DNA from: Sipunculus nudus
Taxonomy: Eukaryota > Annelida > Sipuncula > Golfingiida > Sipunculidae
Reading direction: 5' to 3'
Assembly: GCA_026874595.1 (NCBI GenBank)
Contig: CM049313.1
Span: 44,296,659 to 44,360,658, forward strand
Length of the DNA stretch: 64,000 nucleotides
The notes under the pieces are model-generated. The model saw only the letters and a list, made by a program, of their open reading frames with translations. It did not search any database and was not told the origin of the DNA. Below, piece after piece: positions 36,828 through 48,770 of this stretch (positions are counted from its first letter, which is position 1; every line of letters begins with the position of its first letter). Both the position numbers and the translations under genes were made by a program.

Positions 36828-37668
36828 TGATGCTAGCTCCTGCCCTTTTGGAGATAGCTACGACGCACGATGGACGACAGAAGGTGGACAACGCCACACA
36901 GATTGCTTTGCTGCATAAGCTCACAGATGCGCTAAAAATGCAAACCAAGTTTTTTCAAACAGTTAAAATATATAGATCCAATATTTCTAATCTCGGCATT
37001 CTGCGTCTAAACGATGTGTCTAGACGTCTAGACACTTTGTCTAGACGTCAGACAGAGCCAGGTCAGTTGCCATGGTGTGTCTGTACCCCACCTGGTTGTA
37101 CTGAGTGACCTCTTGACTTGGCTGCTGAAACTCAGAATGTTGTCAAATCTGTTTTCAAACACAGATAGCCTTTTTGCAATTGGCTACACTACTTTTTTAA
37201 AGCGCCACCAATACCTCAAATTCGGATTTGACATATATGACAAATGGCATAAAATTTGGTGATGATAGCTCTAGCAGTTTCTGAGATTGAAATTTCAGTG
37301 TGCTTTTTTGGACAGATGACTAAGTTCAACCTCCTGTAACTCAACCAAAAACCTCTGAACTGGAACCATTCGAACAAACTTGAGAGAGATTGTTCCAGGG
37401 ATCATTTCTGTGAAATATGGGACAATTTGGCTGGACAGTTTCGGAGAAGAAGATTTTTAAAGCTTTTTTAGCTTTTCCTCCTATAAAATCTAAGATAATG
37501 CAGTTAGAAAAAAAATAAACAAAAAAGTTTTTCAGATGACTGATTATTTGCAAAAAAAAATTGGTGATGCTAGCTCCTGCCGTTTTTGAGTAAGCTATGG
37601 TTAACGTACACACGACGCAACGACGGACGACGCTGCACCATCGCATAAGCTCACAGGTTCGCTAATAA
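36828..37668 (+). repeat. CATAAGCTCACAG-tail repeat, two tail copies
   Basis: Two tails at 36828-36938 and 37562-37668 share GATGCTAGCTCCTGCC, GACGGACGAC-like text and GCATAAGCTCACAG before a GCTAA end. The intervening 620 bp ends in the body of the second copy (AGCTCTAGCAGTTTCTGAGA). No coding potential. Confidence 0.6.
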
Positions 37669-38344
37669 CATATATATCTGAATATAAAAGTTGATTTATA
37701 ATTCTCAATTGCATCATCATAAATCTCAATCTTGTCAGATAACATCACATCATTTGCATACAAATGTTTATTTATTTTTTACCACAAAAATATATCTTTT
37801 ATATCTGCAATACAATTTATATCTAAAAATAATACTTGATTTAGATTTCACAATTTTAAATTGTCTTTATTTATCAATAATGTGCTTCATATTTTATAAA
37901 TTATGCATACTGATGGGTTTAATTATATTTGTTAAAATCATTTAAAAGAAAATTGATTTCTTTAAAAATGCTTCATTAACACAACATTGCATCTTCTGGA
38001 TTACACCTTGAATTACTTTTTCAAGGAAAGTATTTGTATATCGGAGTGGAAACAGCATTACAATTAAGGAGATACAGTGAAAACAATTACAATTACTGCA
38101 TAACACTTGGTGGGTTGGGTTTGCGGGGGGGGGGGGGGGGGTGATATGAGAATAACTGTACACCTGTCACAGCAGGGGATCTCCCCCAGTGCCTGTAACA
38201 AATCAGAAACCCTGGCATAGCTTACTTCCAGTGACCTGGAGTGGGACCCTGCATCTGTAATCTGTAACCAAAGCAAAGGACTAAAACAGAGCCTCAAGAA
38301 AAAAATCAATATCTAGCCTAATTTTCAAGCTTTTTTTTCAAATT
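37669..38344. other. no gene seen; poly-G tract
   Basis: AT-rich DNA with a run of 17 G at 38125-38141. Nothing else recognised. Confidence 0.5.
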
Positions 38345-38984
38345 TTAGATTTAAACAAATTTAATACTTATGTTTACATGCTGTGAAAATCAAATCAATG
38401 GTACTTACAGGAAAAAAAAGTGCCATGGTCAAAGTTGGGCAAAATTTAAGGTACTGATTTTATATTTATGCTAATAACTCAAAGATTTACAAAATTCAGA
38501 TCTTATTTTGGGTTAATTATTGAATCTTAATTAAACATAGTTATATACTAGGGAGAATAGACTCTAGTTTCGAAATTGTTCATGTTAAGTGAGTAAATAT
38601 TTTTCCTGATTGTTTACAAAGTCCAATATACTTAACAGACTTAATTTCTGGCATGTACATAGGAACTATATAGAGGAATATTTATGGTAAATATGAGGAA
38701 AAACAGATGAGTGGTTTTGATATAAGGCAGTCCTGAAGTGTGAAAATAGGTTTTTAATTAAAAAAATGAGGTTTTCCCTTAATTTCTCAAAGGAACGAAG
38801 TCGCAAAGACCCATTTTTCGGCTTTGTAGGAGATCTTGGGGACATCTAACATTATGCCAAATGTTGAATTCCTAGGTCTTACGGTTTCAAAACGTGCCAC
38901 ATCTAAGGACGGACAGACGGACGGACGACGGACGATGGACCACGACTATAGCTCAGATGTCTTATAGTCAGCTGAGCTAAAAAT
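38345..38984 (+). repeat. GGAC-tail interspersed repeat, near-complete copy 2
   Basis: Co-linear with the copy at 5449-6167 through the CGTGCCACATCTA segment. It ends with a shorter GGAC tract (38908-38930) and the same CGACTATAGCTCAG...ATAGTCAGCTGAGCTAA terminus. Confidence 0.75.
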
Positions 38985-39469
38985 GAAATTTGAGCAAACC
39001 AGTTTTGACGGACTCCCTCTGAAGCAGTCAGACAAGGGGTCGCTTGATTTTATTACAACAGTGACCGTTATTACTAAAGTGGTTGCTGGACGCAGTCACT
39101 ATTGTAATAAATGTCTCTAGTGTAATTACGTTAAAAATACAAACGGATGCTTTTGTTGGGATATTTGGAATGAATTGTGCTTTTGTTAAGATATGGCTTT
39201 TGTTTGGAAGAATCTAAAACGAAACTGAGACAAATTTCCGCCGACAACATCAACTACTATTGTAACAAGTGACCCATGGGTCATAACGCCCAGCCGACTG
39301 ACATGTTGACAATGGGTATATTATAACTTAAGTTCAACAAGACCCATAAGCACACCATATTTTAATAACAAACCATCAAACCTTTCCTGAGAAATGTGGT
39401 AATTTGTATATACATGTAACAATATTTCTGGGGTGCTTAAACACGCCCCGAAACTCGGAGAACATAGGT

Positions 39470-39862
39470 CACAATACGCTCCCGAGGCAGCGGAAATCTT
39501 GCGCTTCTAAAGATCGAAGCTACTAATTTTCCCGCTGCCTGCTTTGACCGTTTATGATGCACTTAAACACCAGGTGATGGGCCTGTCTGCTGAAAAAACT
39601 GCTGATGTGACTAGCAGCCAACCAAATGCCGGGGCGATGAGCTGTCACTTTAAACGAAATGAACAACATTGGCTCCGTTTATTCCTCGCTTGGCTGGTAA
39701 ACCGTTTTGTCTTCCAGCATTGGTCTCATCTGATTGGACCAAAATACAGTGATCCCCTCTGGTGTAGCGATCCAGGATACAAGGTCAAAACAAACAGCGC
39801 TTACGATATAGGCAGTAGGCCTTTAGATGAAGCTTTGTGTAAAGAGCGTAAGGTTAAGTGAT
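39470..39862 (+). repeat. partial internal copy of the 41-43 kb element
   Basis: Shares CGAGGCAGCGGAAATCTTGC, TTTGACCGTTTATGA, GATGAGCTGTCACT, CTCATCTGATTGGAC and TGTGTAAAGAGCGTAA with 42206-42930. It lacks a ~330-bp block present there (42372-42702). The open frame across it is a by-product. Confidence 0.7.
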
Positions 39863-41151
39863 CTAATTTCAGGTTTCTAAGGAGATCATATCTGCTTCTG
39901 TGATGGATTAAAGTGTTCTGAAATGAAATTATGAAAAGTTTTCTATTTGATTGCCTTTAAAAATATAGATGTAGGTATGCTGTATCTGTCACCAAAAATA
40001 AATATCGAAAATACACTGTAGCTAACCAACACACAGCTGTTAAGTGAAAACACCATGTCAAAGGCCATTTAATAAGAATATCCCTCCTCATTAGATAGTG
40101 ATATGATGAGTTTCTGGGCATGGCGAGGATAATATTTATTATTGCATGGGCTGAAATAGAATTTTATAATTGACACCTTTTTCCCACAGGACTTTACATT
40201 ATGTAAGAAAAAAATAAGTAAGGTAAGAATTATGGAATAATATATTCATTTCAACTAATGTTCACCACTTCACCATGCAGCTCCACCCTTTTAACCCAGG
40301 TTAGATCCTTCAAAATTCTTTATAAACAAATATAAAGAGTATTCTGTCATATAATAAAACTACATATTTGTTATGAATGAGGGGTTAAAATATACCAAAG
40401 GCGTGTCCTATATAGCTGTATGACAAACTGCATTGACTAACAAAGGAAATGGTGACAAGGATTGCACGAGTTAAAATAGACTTTAATTTTCAGTGGGTCT
40501 GGACTGGTCATGTGGGCATATATCTGGATGAAACTAAAATTGTGTTGCATCCATGTAATTTAAGGGCCTTAAAGCTATCAACGGATGCCATCTTAGAGGG
40601 CCTCAAGTAACAATGAGATAAAATGATGACATTCAGGCTTTGGTAATATAAAATGTTAGCCCCTTCAACCAATTGAGACATGCCAATTAATCTATTCTCT
40701 ATTAACCAGTAAGGGGATCAATGCTTGGCTGGTAAAAACTAAATGCCGATCTTTGCTAAATGTCATCACCAAGTTTAATATGTTGGTAATCTTCTGTAAA
40801 AAAAAAACAAGTTAATGTAATTTATTTATTTCATTAAAGTACAGTTAATTGCCATGGTATGGACACATATTTTGTAAAACAGCACAGTATATAAAATATC
40901 TTGCAGCACAGTATATAAAATATCTTGACACGTCCATTATAAAGGCCAGGCAAAAATAAATGAGGGTATGGAATATGTAAAAATGATACTTTAATATGGG
41001 CCTTGATACATATATCACTAAAAATCATTGTTCTATAATGGTTGTTCATTTACTTATTTCTATAAACAAATATAACAAACAGCCGACCAAACCAGGAACA
41101 TATATGAACACCCAATCACAATGAGTCCCTCGTCCAGATGTTTGACTTAAG
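39863..41151. other. no gene seen
   Basis: AT-rich sequence with a short direct repeat of AGCACAGTATATAAAATATC near 40880-40925. No other feature recognised. Confidence 0.5.
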
Positions 41152-43216
41152 GCCCCGTCACATTAATATTAGCACTGCGTGGGCCATACGGCTCGTTGCG
41201 TGCATGAATTTTGTTGCACGCAGTAAAAATTCTGCAGGCAGGCCAGGATTTGGGTAGGTTTGCGTGGAACTTGCTTGTTGGATGCGTGGAATTAATCTGC
41301 GTGGGCCTTGCGTGTGGTCCGTGTATCATGCGGGCCAGGCGCGTGAAAGCTTACAGACATGGCATTCTAGCTCCGGGCCACATACTGACACTGCGGGTTA
41401 TCTGCGCGCCAACTCCGAGCGAGATACGGAGAAGTTGCCTGCAAGGGGCGAGAGTTGTGCGTGCCGGTAGCGGGATTATTTATACGGCAGAGGTAGTCGC
41501 AAAACGCCAGCAACTTGCCCGCAGCCAGCCCTCAGATTACCAGCAGGAAGACAGTAACTGGCCCTCAACTAACCCATAAGAATGAACTCCTCAATTGCTT
41601 TTTTTCAGTGACTGACGCATTGTGGAGTCCATAGATTGAACCTGCAGTTAACTGTGATTATAACACTCCATACACAACTGTGAGATTTGACATATATCAA
41701 TTGATTAATGTTCATTACATCTATGTGTATTGTATATGCGACCACTAGAAAACATTACTGTCTGTTCTTAGCCCTATTTTGCACCAAGGAAGTTAAAATA
41801 TGAACATAACAGTACACAGGCCTAAAGCCTTATACAGGACTGCCACCAAATGCAAGATGTCTACCGGGGCTGTTAATGCTTCAATTCTCTCTGGACAAAT
41901 ACTATCAGTTGTTGGTGTTACAGGTGCTTCATGCTTTCCAGAATGGTTTTTTTTTTTTATTACAGGCCTTTCGACATACAACATTATGTGAACATTGGTT
42001 TGCTAAAACCATAGGAAATATTTTTATCTAATTATGTCTCTAAGAGTAACAGATCGTATCGTGCTATAACCCAAATTAGCCCTCTGGTGGGCCGGCGACG
42101 CAACAGAAACCTGAAACCTGTTGCGTCGACGTCGGCGGCTAGCCCTCAACATGCCCTCACGTTCCTCGTACGTATACCTCGCCCCATGCCCACAGAAATG
42201 ACGGGATACACTACGCTCCCGAGGCAGCGGAAATCTTGCGCTTCTAAAGAAGCAACCGATTTTCACGCTGCCAGCTTTGACCGTTTATGATATATTTAGA
42301 CACCAGATGGCGGTTCGTTTTCCACTGAAATAAACGTGCATATGATGTGACAAGCAGCCAATCAGATGCCAATAAACAAACACTCGACAGGCATCCTGGC
42401 TCCGCCCATTGCTGCGCTTCAAGCGCCGCTTATTGAGTTTCCGGTCGAATTTAAATTGCTCCCTCTGCATTCTCGCATCATCGACCGATTCAATTATGAC
42501 ATTATGACTGTGTTAGCGTATAGCCATGTATCTGTTGTCTGCAGAACTGAAACCAGCAAGCGAGGTGTGCACGCAGCCTTTGTTGTTACGTTTCGTTTGA
42601 ATTACAGCCCACCGGCCGAGCATCCTATGTGCCCAAGGCCCTAAGCAAACCACGCCACGGGCAATTCTCTCTGAGCCTGTGGCCTGTTCAGACGGTTACG
42701 TTGGGGGATGAGCTGTCACTCAAAAAGAAATTAACATGATTGGCTCTGTGTATTCCTTGCTTGGCTTTGTCTTTCAGCACAAGGTCTCATCTGATTGGAC
42801 AAAAATACAGTGCTCCCCTCTGGTGGTGCAATTCAGGATACGAGATCATAACAAACAGCGCCTTATGATATAGGTAATAGCCCTATAGGTAAAGCGCTGT
42901 GTAAAGAGCGTAAAGCTGGCGCGAAATAGCCAAAGGTCCACGGCCAACATACTTTCTTCAAGCTGCTTAACTGCATGTGACTTGCGGCCGCTACGGGCCT
43001 CCTGTTGGTGTTCTGCGTGAACTTTACGCTTACCCCGACCAGGTTTTAAGCATCTTCAAAACTTTGCTGCGGGCAATTCGGACTTCCGTGCGCACCTGCG
43101 GGCAAGTCCGGACGAGATAGGGGTGAGATACTGCCAGGTCCGTGCCAACTGCGGAGAGCTGCGGGCAGCAAAAATTGTCACCCGTAAGTTGCACGCAGTG
43201 CTAATGTGACAGGGGC
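41152..43216. mobile_element. 2.07-kb non-autonomous element with short inverted ends
   Basis: The left end reads GCCCCGTCACATTA then GCACTGCGTG; the right end, inverted, reads GCCCCTGTCACATTAGCACT. The interior is GC- and CpG-richer than its surroundings and repetitive (GCGTG, GCGGGCA). I could not find a clear target duplication or any transposase reading frame, so the superfamily is left open. It contains the full version of the repeat at 39470-39862. Confidence 0.5.
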
Positions 43217-43482
43217 ATTGATTAGTACTTTCCATTGTTTCTTTTAGCCTGGATCACTTATGAAAACTAATGAAAACTTAAATCTGATGTCCAATTAGTA
43301 AATGAGTAAGGAACAGAAAAGGCTGTGACACGACCTTCTATGCTAAGCTAAACTGCATCAGCACGTGTTTCTGCTGTGACAAGTGAGCACGTGTCTTTGT
43401 TATTCCGTACAAACCTCGCTTTGGCCTCTGGTATGTGTGGCATGCATTGAATTAAAGAGTCCACTATGGATATAATCATATT
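43217..43482. other. spacer, nothing recognised
   Basis: Short unique segment between the inverted-repeat element and a tandem array. Confidence 0.4.
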
Positions 43483-44460
43483 GATCAATGCATAAGTTGT
43501 TCAGATACTGAAGCTTTGGTATCACATTTTCAACGATTCTTGTGGGTACTTATAAGCCCCGTAGCTCAGAGAATATGTGTAACAGAAAACTAATTTCAGG
43601 TTTCCCCAGGAGATTTTCCATGGACCTCTCGGGAGCTCAAGTAAGATAATTCTAGGTCGAATGTTTACGATTTTTGCCCTGTTCACGGACGACCACACCT
43701 TTAAAGGTCTCAAAAATAGAAAAAAATGCGTAAATATTCGAAAAAATAAAATACAGGTGGCCCCACCAGCCTGCAGGAACTGATGAAACACATCATTATC
43801 AATATGCATGCAAAGCATCATGGTGATCAATGCATTATTTGTTCAGATACTTGCGCTTTTGTATCAAATATTTCACTTATTCTGGGGGTATTTCTGAGCC
43901 CCATAGCTCGGAGGATATGGGTCACAGAGACCTAATTTCAGGTTTCCGAGGAGATTTTTAATTGACCTCCTGGGATTTCAAGTAAGAAGATACTAGGTCC
44001 AATGGTTACGATTTTTGCCCTGTTTACGGAGGACCGCAGCTTTGAAGGTCTAAAAAAATGGAGAAAAAAATGCGTAAAAATTCGAAAAAAAAATCCAGGT
44101 GGCGCCACCATTCTTTACGAACCGATGAATCATATCATTATCAATATGCATACAAAGCATCATGGTGATCAATGCATTGGTTGTTCAGATACTGGAGCTT
44201 TTGCGTCAATATTTTTATTTGTTCGGGGGGGGGGGGTATTTCTAAGCCGCATAGCTCGGAGGATATGGATAACAAAGACCTAATTTTAGGTTTCCATGGA
44301 GATTTTTCATGGACCTCAGTTGATGTCAAGTTAGAAGATTTCCGGTCCAGCGGTTACGATTTGTGCTTGGTTAACAGACAGACAAACAGACAGGTAGACG
44401 GCTGGACGACGGACAAAGAGTGATCGCTATAGCTCAGATGACTTTCAGAGCGTCTGGGTC
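43483..44460 (+). repeat. 342-bp tandem array, ~2.8 units
   Basis: GATCAATGCAT...TTGTTCAGATAC recurs at 43483, 43824 and 44167. Each unit carries AGCCCCRTAGCTCGGAGGAT, CGATTTTTGCCCTGTTYACG and, in the second junction, AGGTGGCGCCACCA, the palindrome also found in the heterodimeric arrays. The last unit ends with GACGACGGACAAAGAGTGAT then CGCTATAGCTCAGATGACTT, like the GGAC-tail family. Confidence 0.78.
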
Positions 44461-46603
44461 ATGAGGTCAAATGTTTGGAAATATCCGGCACGGTTATAAC
44501 GTTATGCATAGGCAAACTATTTTACTAAATAATTATTTCCCCGACCGTTGCGCCTTATTTTCCGGATATCCTATTAACGAATCAAAGTTCCATGATCGTC
44601 TTTATGATAGGACTGTTGGGGGAGCGGCCATCGTCATGACATTGTCAACTTTTTGAAGTTTCGCTGCGATTGAGGTTTTGGACCGAATATCTCCTCCAGT
44701 GCTCTAAAAACCTCCAGCTTTTCGTGGACCCTTAAAGAGGATTTACAGTCGTAAGCAACGTTAAGAGCTCGTGCTTCATATCATCTCGGCGAAACGTCAC
44801 CGGGGTGTAAACCACGGCCTTGCAAAGGCCAGGAGCTCATTATGGATGACATGTGATCGCAAGCACTGCCCTTGTTAACGTACGAAGAAACGCAACGATC
44901 TGGATTACCGTGGTATCTAAAGACGTTAATTAGCTAAGTGACGGGGAGTGACCTGAATGCATTACTGCACTTGGCTGCCGCACACAGGTGAGAGATGTGA
45001 TCGTTTGATACGCCTGACCGATTGCAGGCTCTTGTCCTCGTTGATCGCCGTGTCCGCATCTGATGTGATATTAACTGCGATCTGGTATCACTGCCAAGGG
45101 TTCTAAGCATGACAATAAACGGGATTATGACAATATTTCATGATATTAAACGGTCAGATTTACCATTGATTATATAGGAAATGGTTTGGGATTTTAGATT
45201 TATGTGACAATAAACGGGATTTTCTATTAACCGATATGACACAAAGTGGGCTCGACTGTATACGTATACACAGCGCGAGTGAGACGAACAGTGCAACGTC
45301 CCGGTGTCACTTGTGCGAGATGGTCATGTGATCAGGAACTGTGTTAACAAGGGACTTCTCTGTGCAGTGCGACTAACGGACTTATTTATGTTTTTATCAT
45401 CACTGTTTGAACATATGGAGCACCTCTCCAGAGAATGTAGGTAAACTCTTTATTTAGTGTATTGATTTGTTTTTGTTAATCCATGTCTTATTTATCTTTT
45501 TGGAGTGTAAGTATGTATGAGTTCAGCCAGTTGGTTTGACTTTTAAAATAACCTGGACATTCACATTTTTATCGGTGTGACAATACCATTATGATAGCAT
45601 AAAAATCAGTGGCGGCACCAGGATTTTAAAAGTGTGTGTGTGTGTTGGGGGGGGGGGGGGGCAAATGGAGGGAAAAAGATAAATAATTTAGATTTGTTAT
45701 AATTTCACATATTTTGACATAAAGGTTATGACAACAATTTCATATTTCATTACATTTCATTGTTTTAAAAGTATTTGGACTTTCCTAGCATGACTTTTTA
45801 AGCAATACATATGCATATATTTTCATGATTTTTAAGAATCTTTAAAACTTGCTTTTACTAATAAACAAGTCTGTATGACCATGGCTTCATAGTGCTTTTG
45901 ATTTTAAATGTGCTTTATTTAATCTAAATAAAATATTCATCTTGGGAGTGACATTCTTGCAAGTGCATTATTTGGTATGATCATATGTGTGTGTGTTTGT
46001 GTGTGTGTGAGGGTGTGTGTGTGTGTATATGTATGTGTGAAAACATTGGATTTTTGCTGCATGAGGAGAGGAAAACTGTTACAGCCACCGTGCTGCTGTA
46101 GCGGCTTCTTATAACCACTTGGAGGTCACCCCTGTGATATAATACCTGAGCTGGTATATGAAACAGCTGTTGACAAAACACATTTTAAGCCTGTTAATTG
46201 GGTGTTGTAATCACACAACTGCTAAATGGCACCCACAGGTCACATTCATGAGCATATAATATACTGAGTAGCAGAGCTTGCAGCAGTAGGGTAAAGATGG
46301 GTGCATGGAGGGACTGCCTGCCTGGTTGTGTTTTAAGTGTATCTAATTGTGTTACGTACGCTTTCCTTGTCGGATTTTTCATGTGCCCGAATTTTCCTAA
46401 AGATTTGCCCTAATCTGGGGTGGGCGGCATATTATGATATTACACACATGTATTTTCATCAAATATATCATATATATGTTTCAGTTAATTAATTCTATGC
46501 AATAATTATAAATACAATGTCATAGACTACATAATATAAGATATATACACATTCCAGTTTACTTTATACCTTAATTATGTAACATACTTACCCACATAAC
46601 ATA
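44461..46603. other. no gene seen; poly-G and (GT)n tracts
   Basis: 44.46-45.44 kb is less AT-rich and looks single-copy. A short frame beginning ATGTTTTTATCATCACTG at about 45390 runs to AATGTAG|GTAAAC, which could be a first coding exon, but nothing supports it further. A run of about 15 G ends at 45661, directly after GTGTGTGTGTGTGT. (GT)n occurs at about 45985-46030. Confidence 0.35.
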
Positions 46604-46732
<129 letters not shown>

Positions 46733-47058
46733 TGTTTATATTGGTAACAGGATTAAGCACCATGAGATTTCCTTCGATCATTACATTAGCCTAATATTTC
46801 TGATTCTGAACACTACCCTATATAATATTATATATAGGCTACAAGCTTTTGCTCTTGGATATAGCCTATACATTTATCTAAATTAACAAACTTCTTTGCC
46901 CACAGAAACATTTAATCGGGTTTATTTCATAAAACTAAAAATATAATTTAGAACTAATATGTAACTTTTTCTGGTTGGCCAAGACAAAGAATTACATATA
47001 TTAGATGAATTACATATATATAGATGGGTAAGTCTATAGCATTTATGAAGGGTACTGG

Positions 47059-47076
47059 AGGGGGGGGGGGGGGGTC
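47059..47076. repeat. poly-G tract
   Basis: An uninterrupted G run in the context GTACTGGAGGG. A second run of about 15 G lies at 47352-47367. Confidence 0.9.
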
Positions 47077-47826
47077 TAATCCCATGATGCAGGAATATAA
47101 AAACATTATTCACAAAACTTCATTGGACTATTATAAACATTATCAGGAATTTCTTAATATAAAAATGAAAATTAAGAAGGAAATCAATTAAACTGATATA
47201 ATATTTTTACTTTATGCCGTAAATTATAATGCAATTGCATGCATATGCGACATTATAATAAATTATATTTCCCAATGGATCTAAGTCTATAAGTCTACTT
47301 ATTAATTAATTTTATTTCTAATATATATGGATCATATTCTTTGAAAAGCAGCGGGGGGGGGGGGGGGTATATTGATCATGCAACCCCATTGCTACTGAAA
47401 GATGGATGGAAGATAGGCCCTATATAGGCTAGGCCTACCCCTGTATAAACACCCTGTTATTTATAGAGCACGGCACCCAAGTTTAATTTTGGATACTTAA
47501 TAATGGTTAAATAACATATATATATATATATATATGTATATTTTTATATATATATATGTGTGTGGCACGTATTATACAGAAAAATGTTTTCAAGAAGCAG
47601 CGCGATCTGACAGAAGTACAAATAACAAACATATTTCATGTTGTTGATAACAAAACATATTTATTAACTTATAATCAGGTAAGATTCAAATATTGTTAAT
47701 TTGTTGAATTGGTAAAGTTAGATTTATTTATTTATACATAACTACATACTGTGTTTATATGAAATTTTATTTGTATGAGTAAAAAAAAGAAGAAAAAAGT
47801 GCCGACCGCCGGGGTGGCGGACATTT

Positions 47827-47899
47827 TGCCCAGACCCGGGATTGAACCAGGGACCTTTAGATCTTCAGTCTAACGCTCTCCCAACTGAGCTATCTAGGC
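47827..47899 (-). tRNA. trnF-GAA: tRNA-Phe (anticodon GAA)
   Basis: The 73-nt cloverleaf closes perfectly. Acceptor GCCTAGA pairs TCTGGGC at seven positions (one G-T); U8-A9; D-arm GCTC...GAGC; anticodon arm TTAGA-CTGAAGA-TCTAA with GAA at 47864-47866; T-arm CCTGG-TTCAATC-CCGGG; discriminator A. Internal promoters are intact: A box TAGCTCAGTTGGG and B box GGTTCAATCCC. Downstream on the same strand a T-rich terminator (TTTTTTCTTC) follows about 27 nt later, after a GC-rich segment. No intron. It appears functional. The GC-rich flanks could mean it is, or is related to, a tRNA-derived SINE head. Confidence 0.93.
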
Positions 47900-48342
47900 C
47901 GGCAGCATATAAGGGCCAATACATGAGTAGTATAGACTGCCAAAATTGGCGTCACCTACCGGGAAAATATAGAAATAAACGAAAATTGTATACATAAGTG
48001 GCGTCATCTACCGGTAGATTAAGCAACAAATATTATTGTGTGCATTTTTAAAACCACAAAATTTCTCTAATTATTGTTCACACCTTCTCGGAATGGTTAA
48101 CGCCGCAGTAAATCTTTATCTCCTTCCATGCAACAATTGCTTGGTATAGCATGGTTTACTTGGTACAACCACAAGGCAGCACAATGCGATAACCCGCTCT
48201 CGCTCTAAATCGTCTGCATTCTTGGCCCTGTGTCAACCACAATGTCGCGAAACCCAGCAAAACATGCTGAAGCAAGCAGGGGTTACATGAAAGGGGTTTA
48301 AATTAAACAACTGCGCCCCCCCCCAAAATAAAAAAGAAATCC

Positions 48343-48389
<47 letters not shown>

Positions 48390-48559
48390 TGTATTTTCTG
48401 CATTTCCTACTGCATATATACCATATGCGTCTTTCAATTTTAAGTTTTTAACGGGGATAAAAATGTTGTTACTTGAGGAGCGAGATCCTCCGATCGCAGC
48501 TGAGTTTTCAGTCCAGGTCAAATCGGAATAACCCTTGACGAACTACTAGTAGTTCTAGT
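47900..48559. other. no gene seen
   Basis: Mixed unique sequence after the tRNA gene, with CTACCGG repeated at about 47957 and 48009 (GGCGTCACCTACCGG, GGCGTCATCTACCGG). It also holds a C run at about 48315 and a (TA)n tract (48347-48388). Confidence 0.5.
48347..48388. repeat. (TA)n microsatellite
   Basis: About 20 TA units. Confidence 0.95.
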
Positions 48560-48569
48560 AGTTAATACA

Positions 48570-48770
48570 TATTTTAGGTTTGAACTCAATCCATCAATCC
48601 TGACTGGAGTTATCATCCGGAAAAGAATTTGTGGACGGACGGGCAGACGGACGGACGGACGGACGAAAAGACGGACAAACGGACATACGGACGGACGGAC
48701 GGACAGACAGACAGACGGACAGGTCGATTACTATAGGGCACCCGCTTTTCCGCAGCTGCTTACATTATTT
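48570..48770 (+). repeat. GGAC-tail repeat end, different body
   Basis: GACGGACGGACGGACGGACG and ACGGACAAACGGACATACGG units (48633-48720) are followed by GATTACTATAG. It has the same tail architecture as the copies at 6.1 and 38.9 kb but a different body upstream. Confidence 0.65.

Noticed and set aside
39544-39861. 105-codon open frame
   Set aside because: Lies wholly within a repeat whose second copy at 42.7-42.9 kb does not keep the frame.
41211-41579. 122-codon open frame with many Cys/Gly/Arg
   Set aside because: Falls in the CpG-rich repetitive interior of the 41-43 kb element; no domain or homolog recognised and codon pattern follows the GCGTG repeats.
45390-45450. Short frame MFLSSLFEHMEHLSREC ending at a GTAAAC donor
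   Set aside because: Too short, no signal-peptide quality, no downstream exon found; kept only as a note in the region entry.
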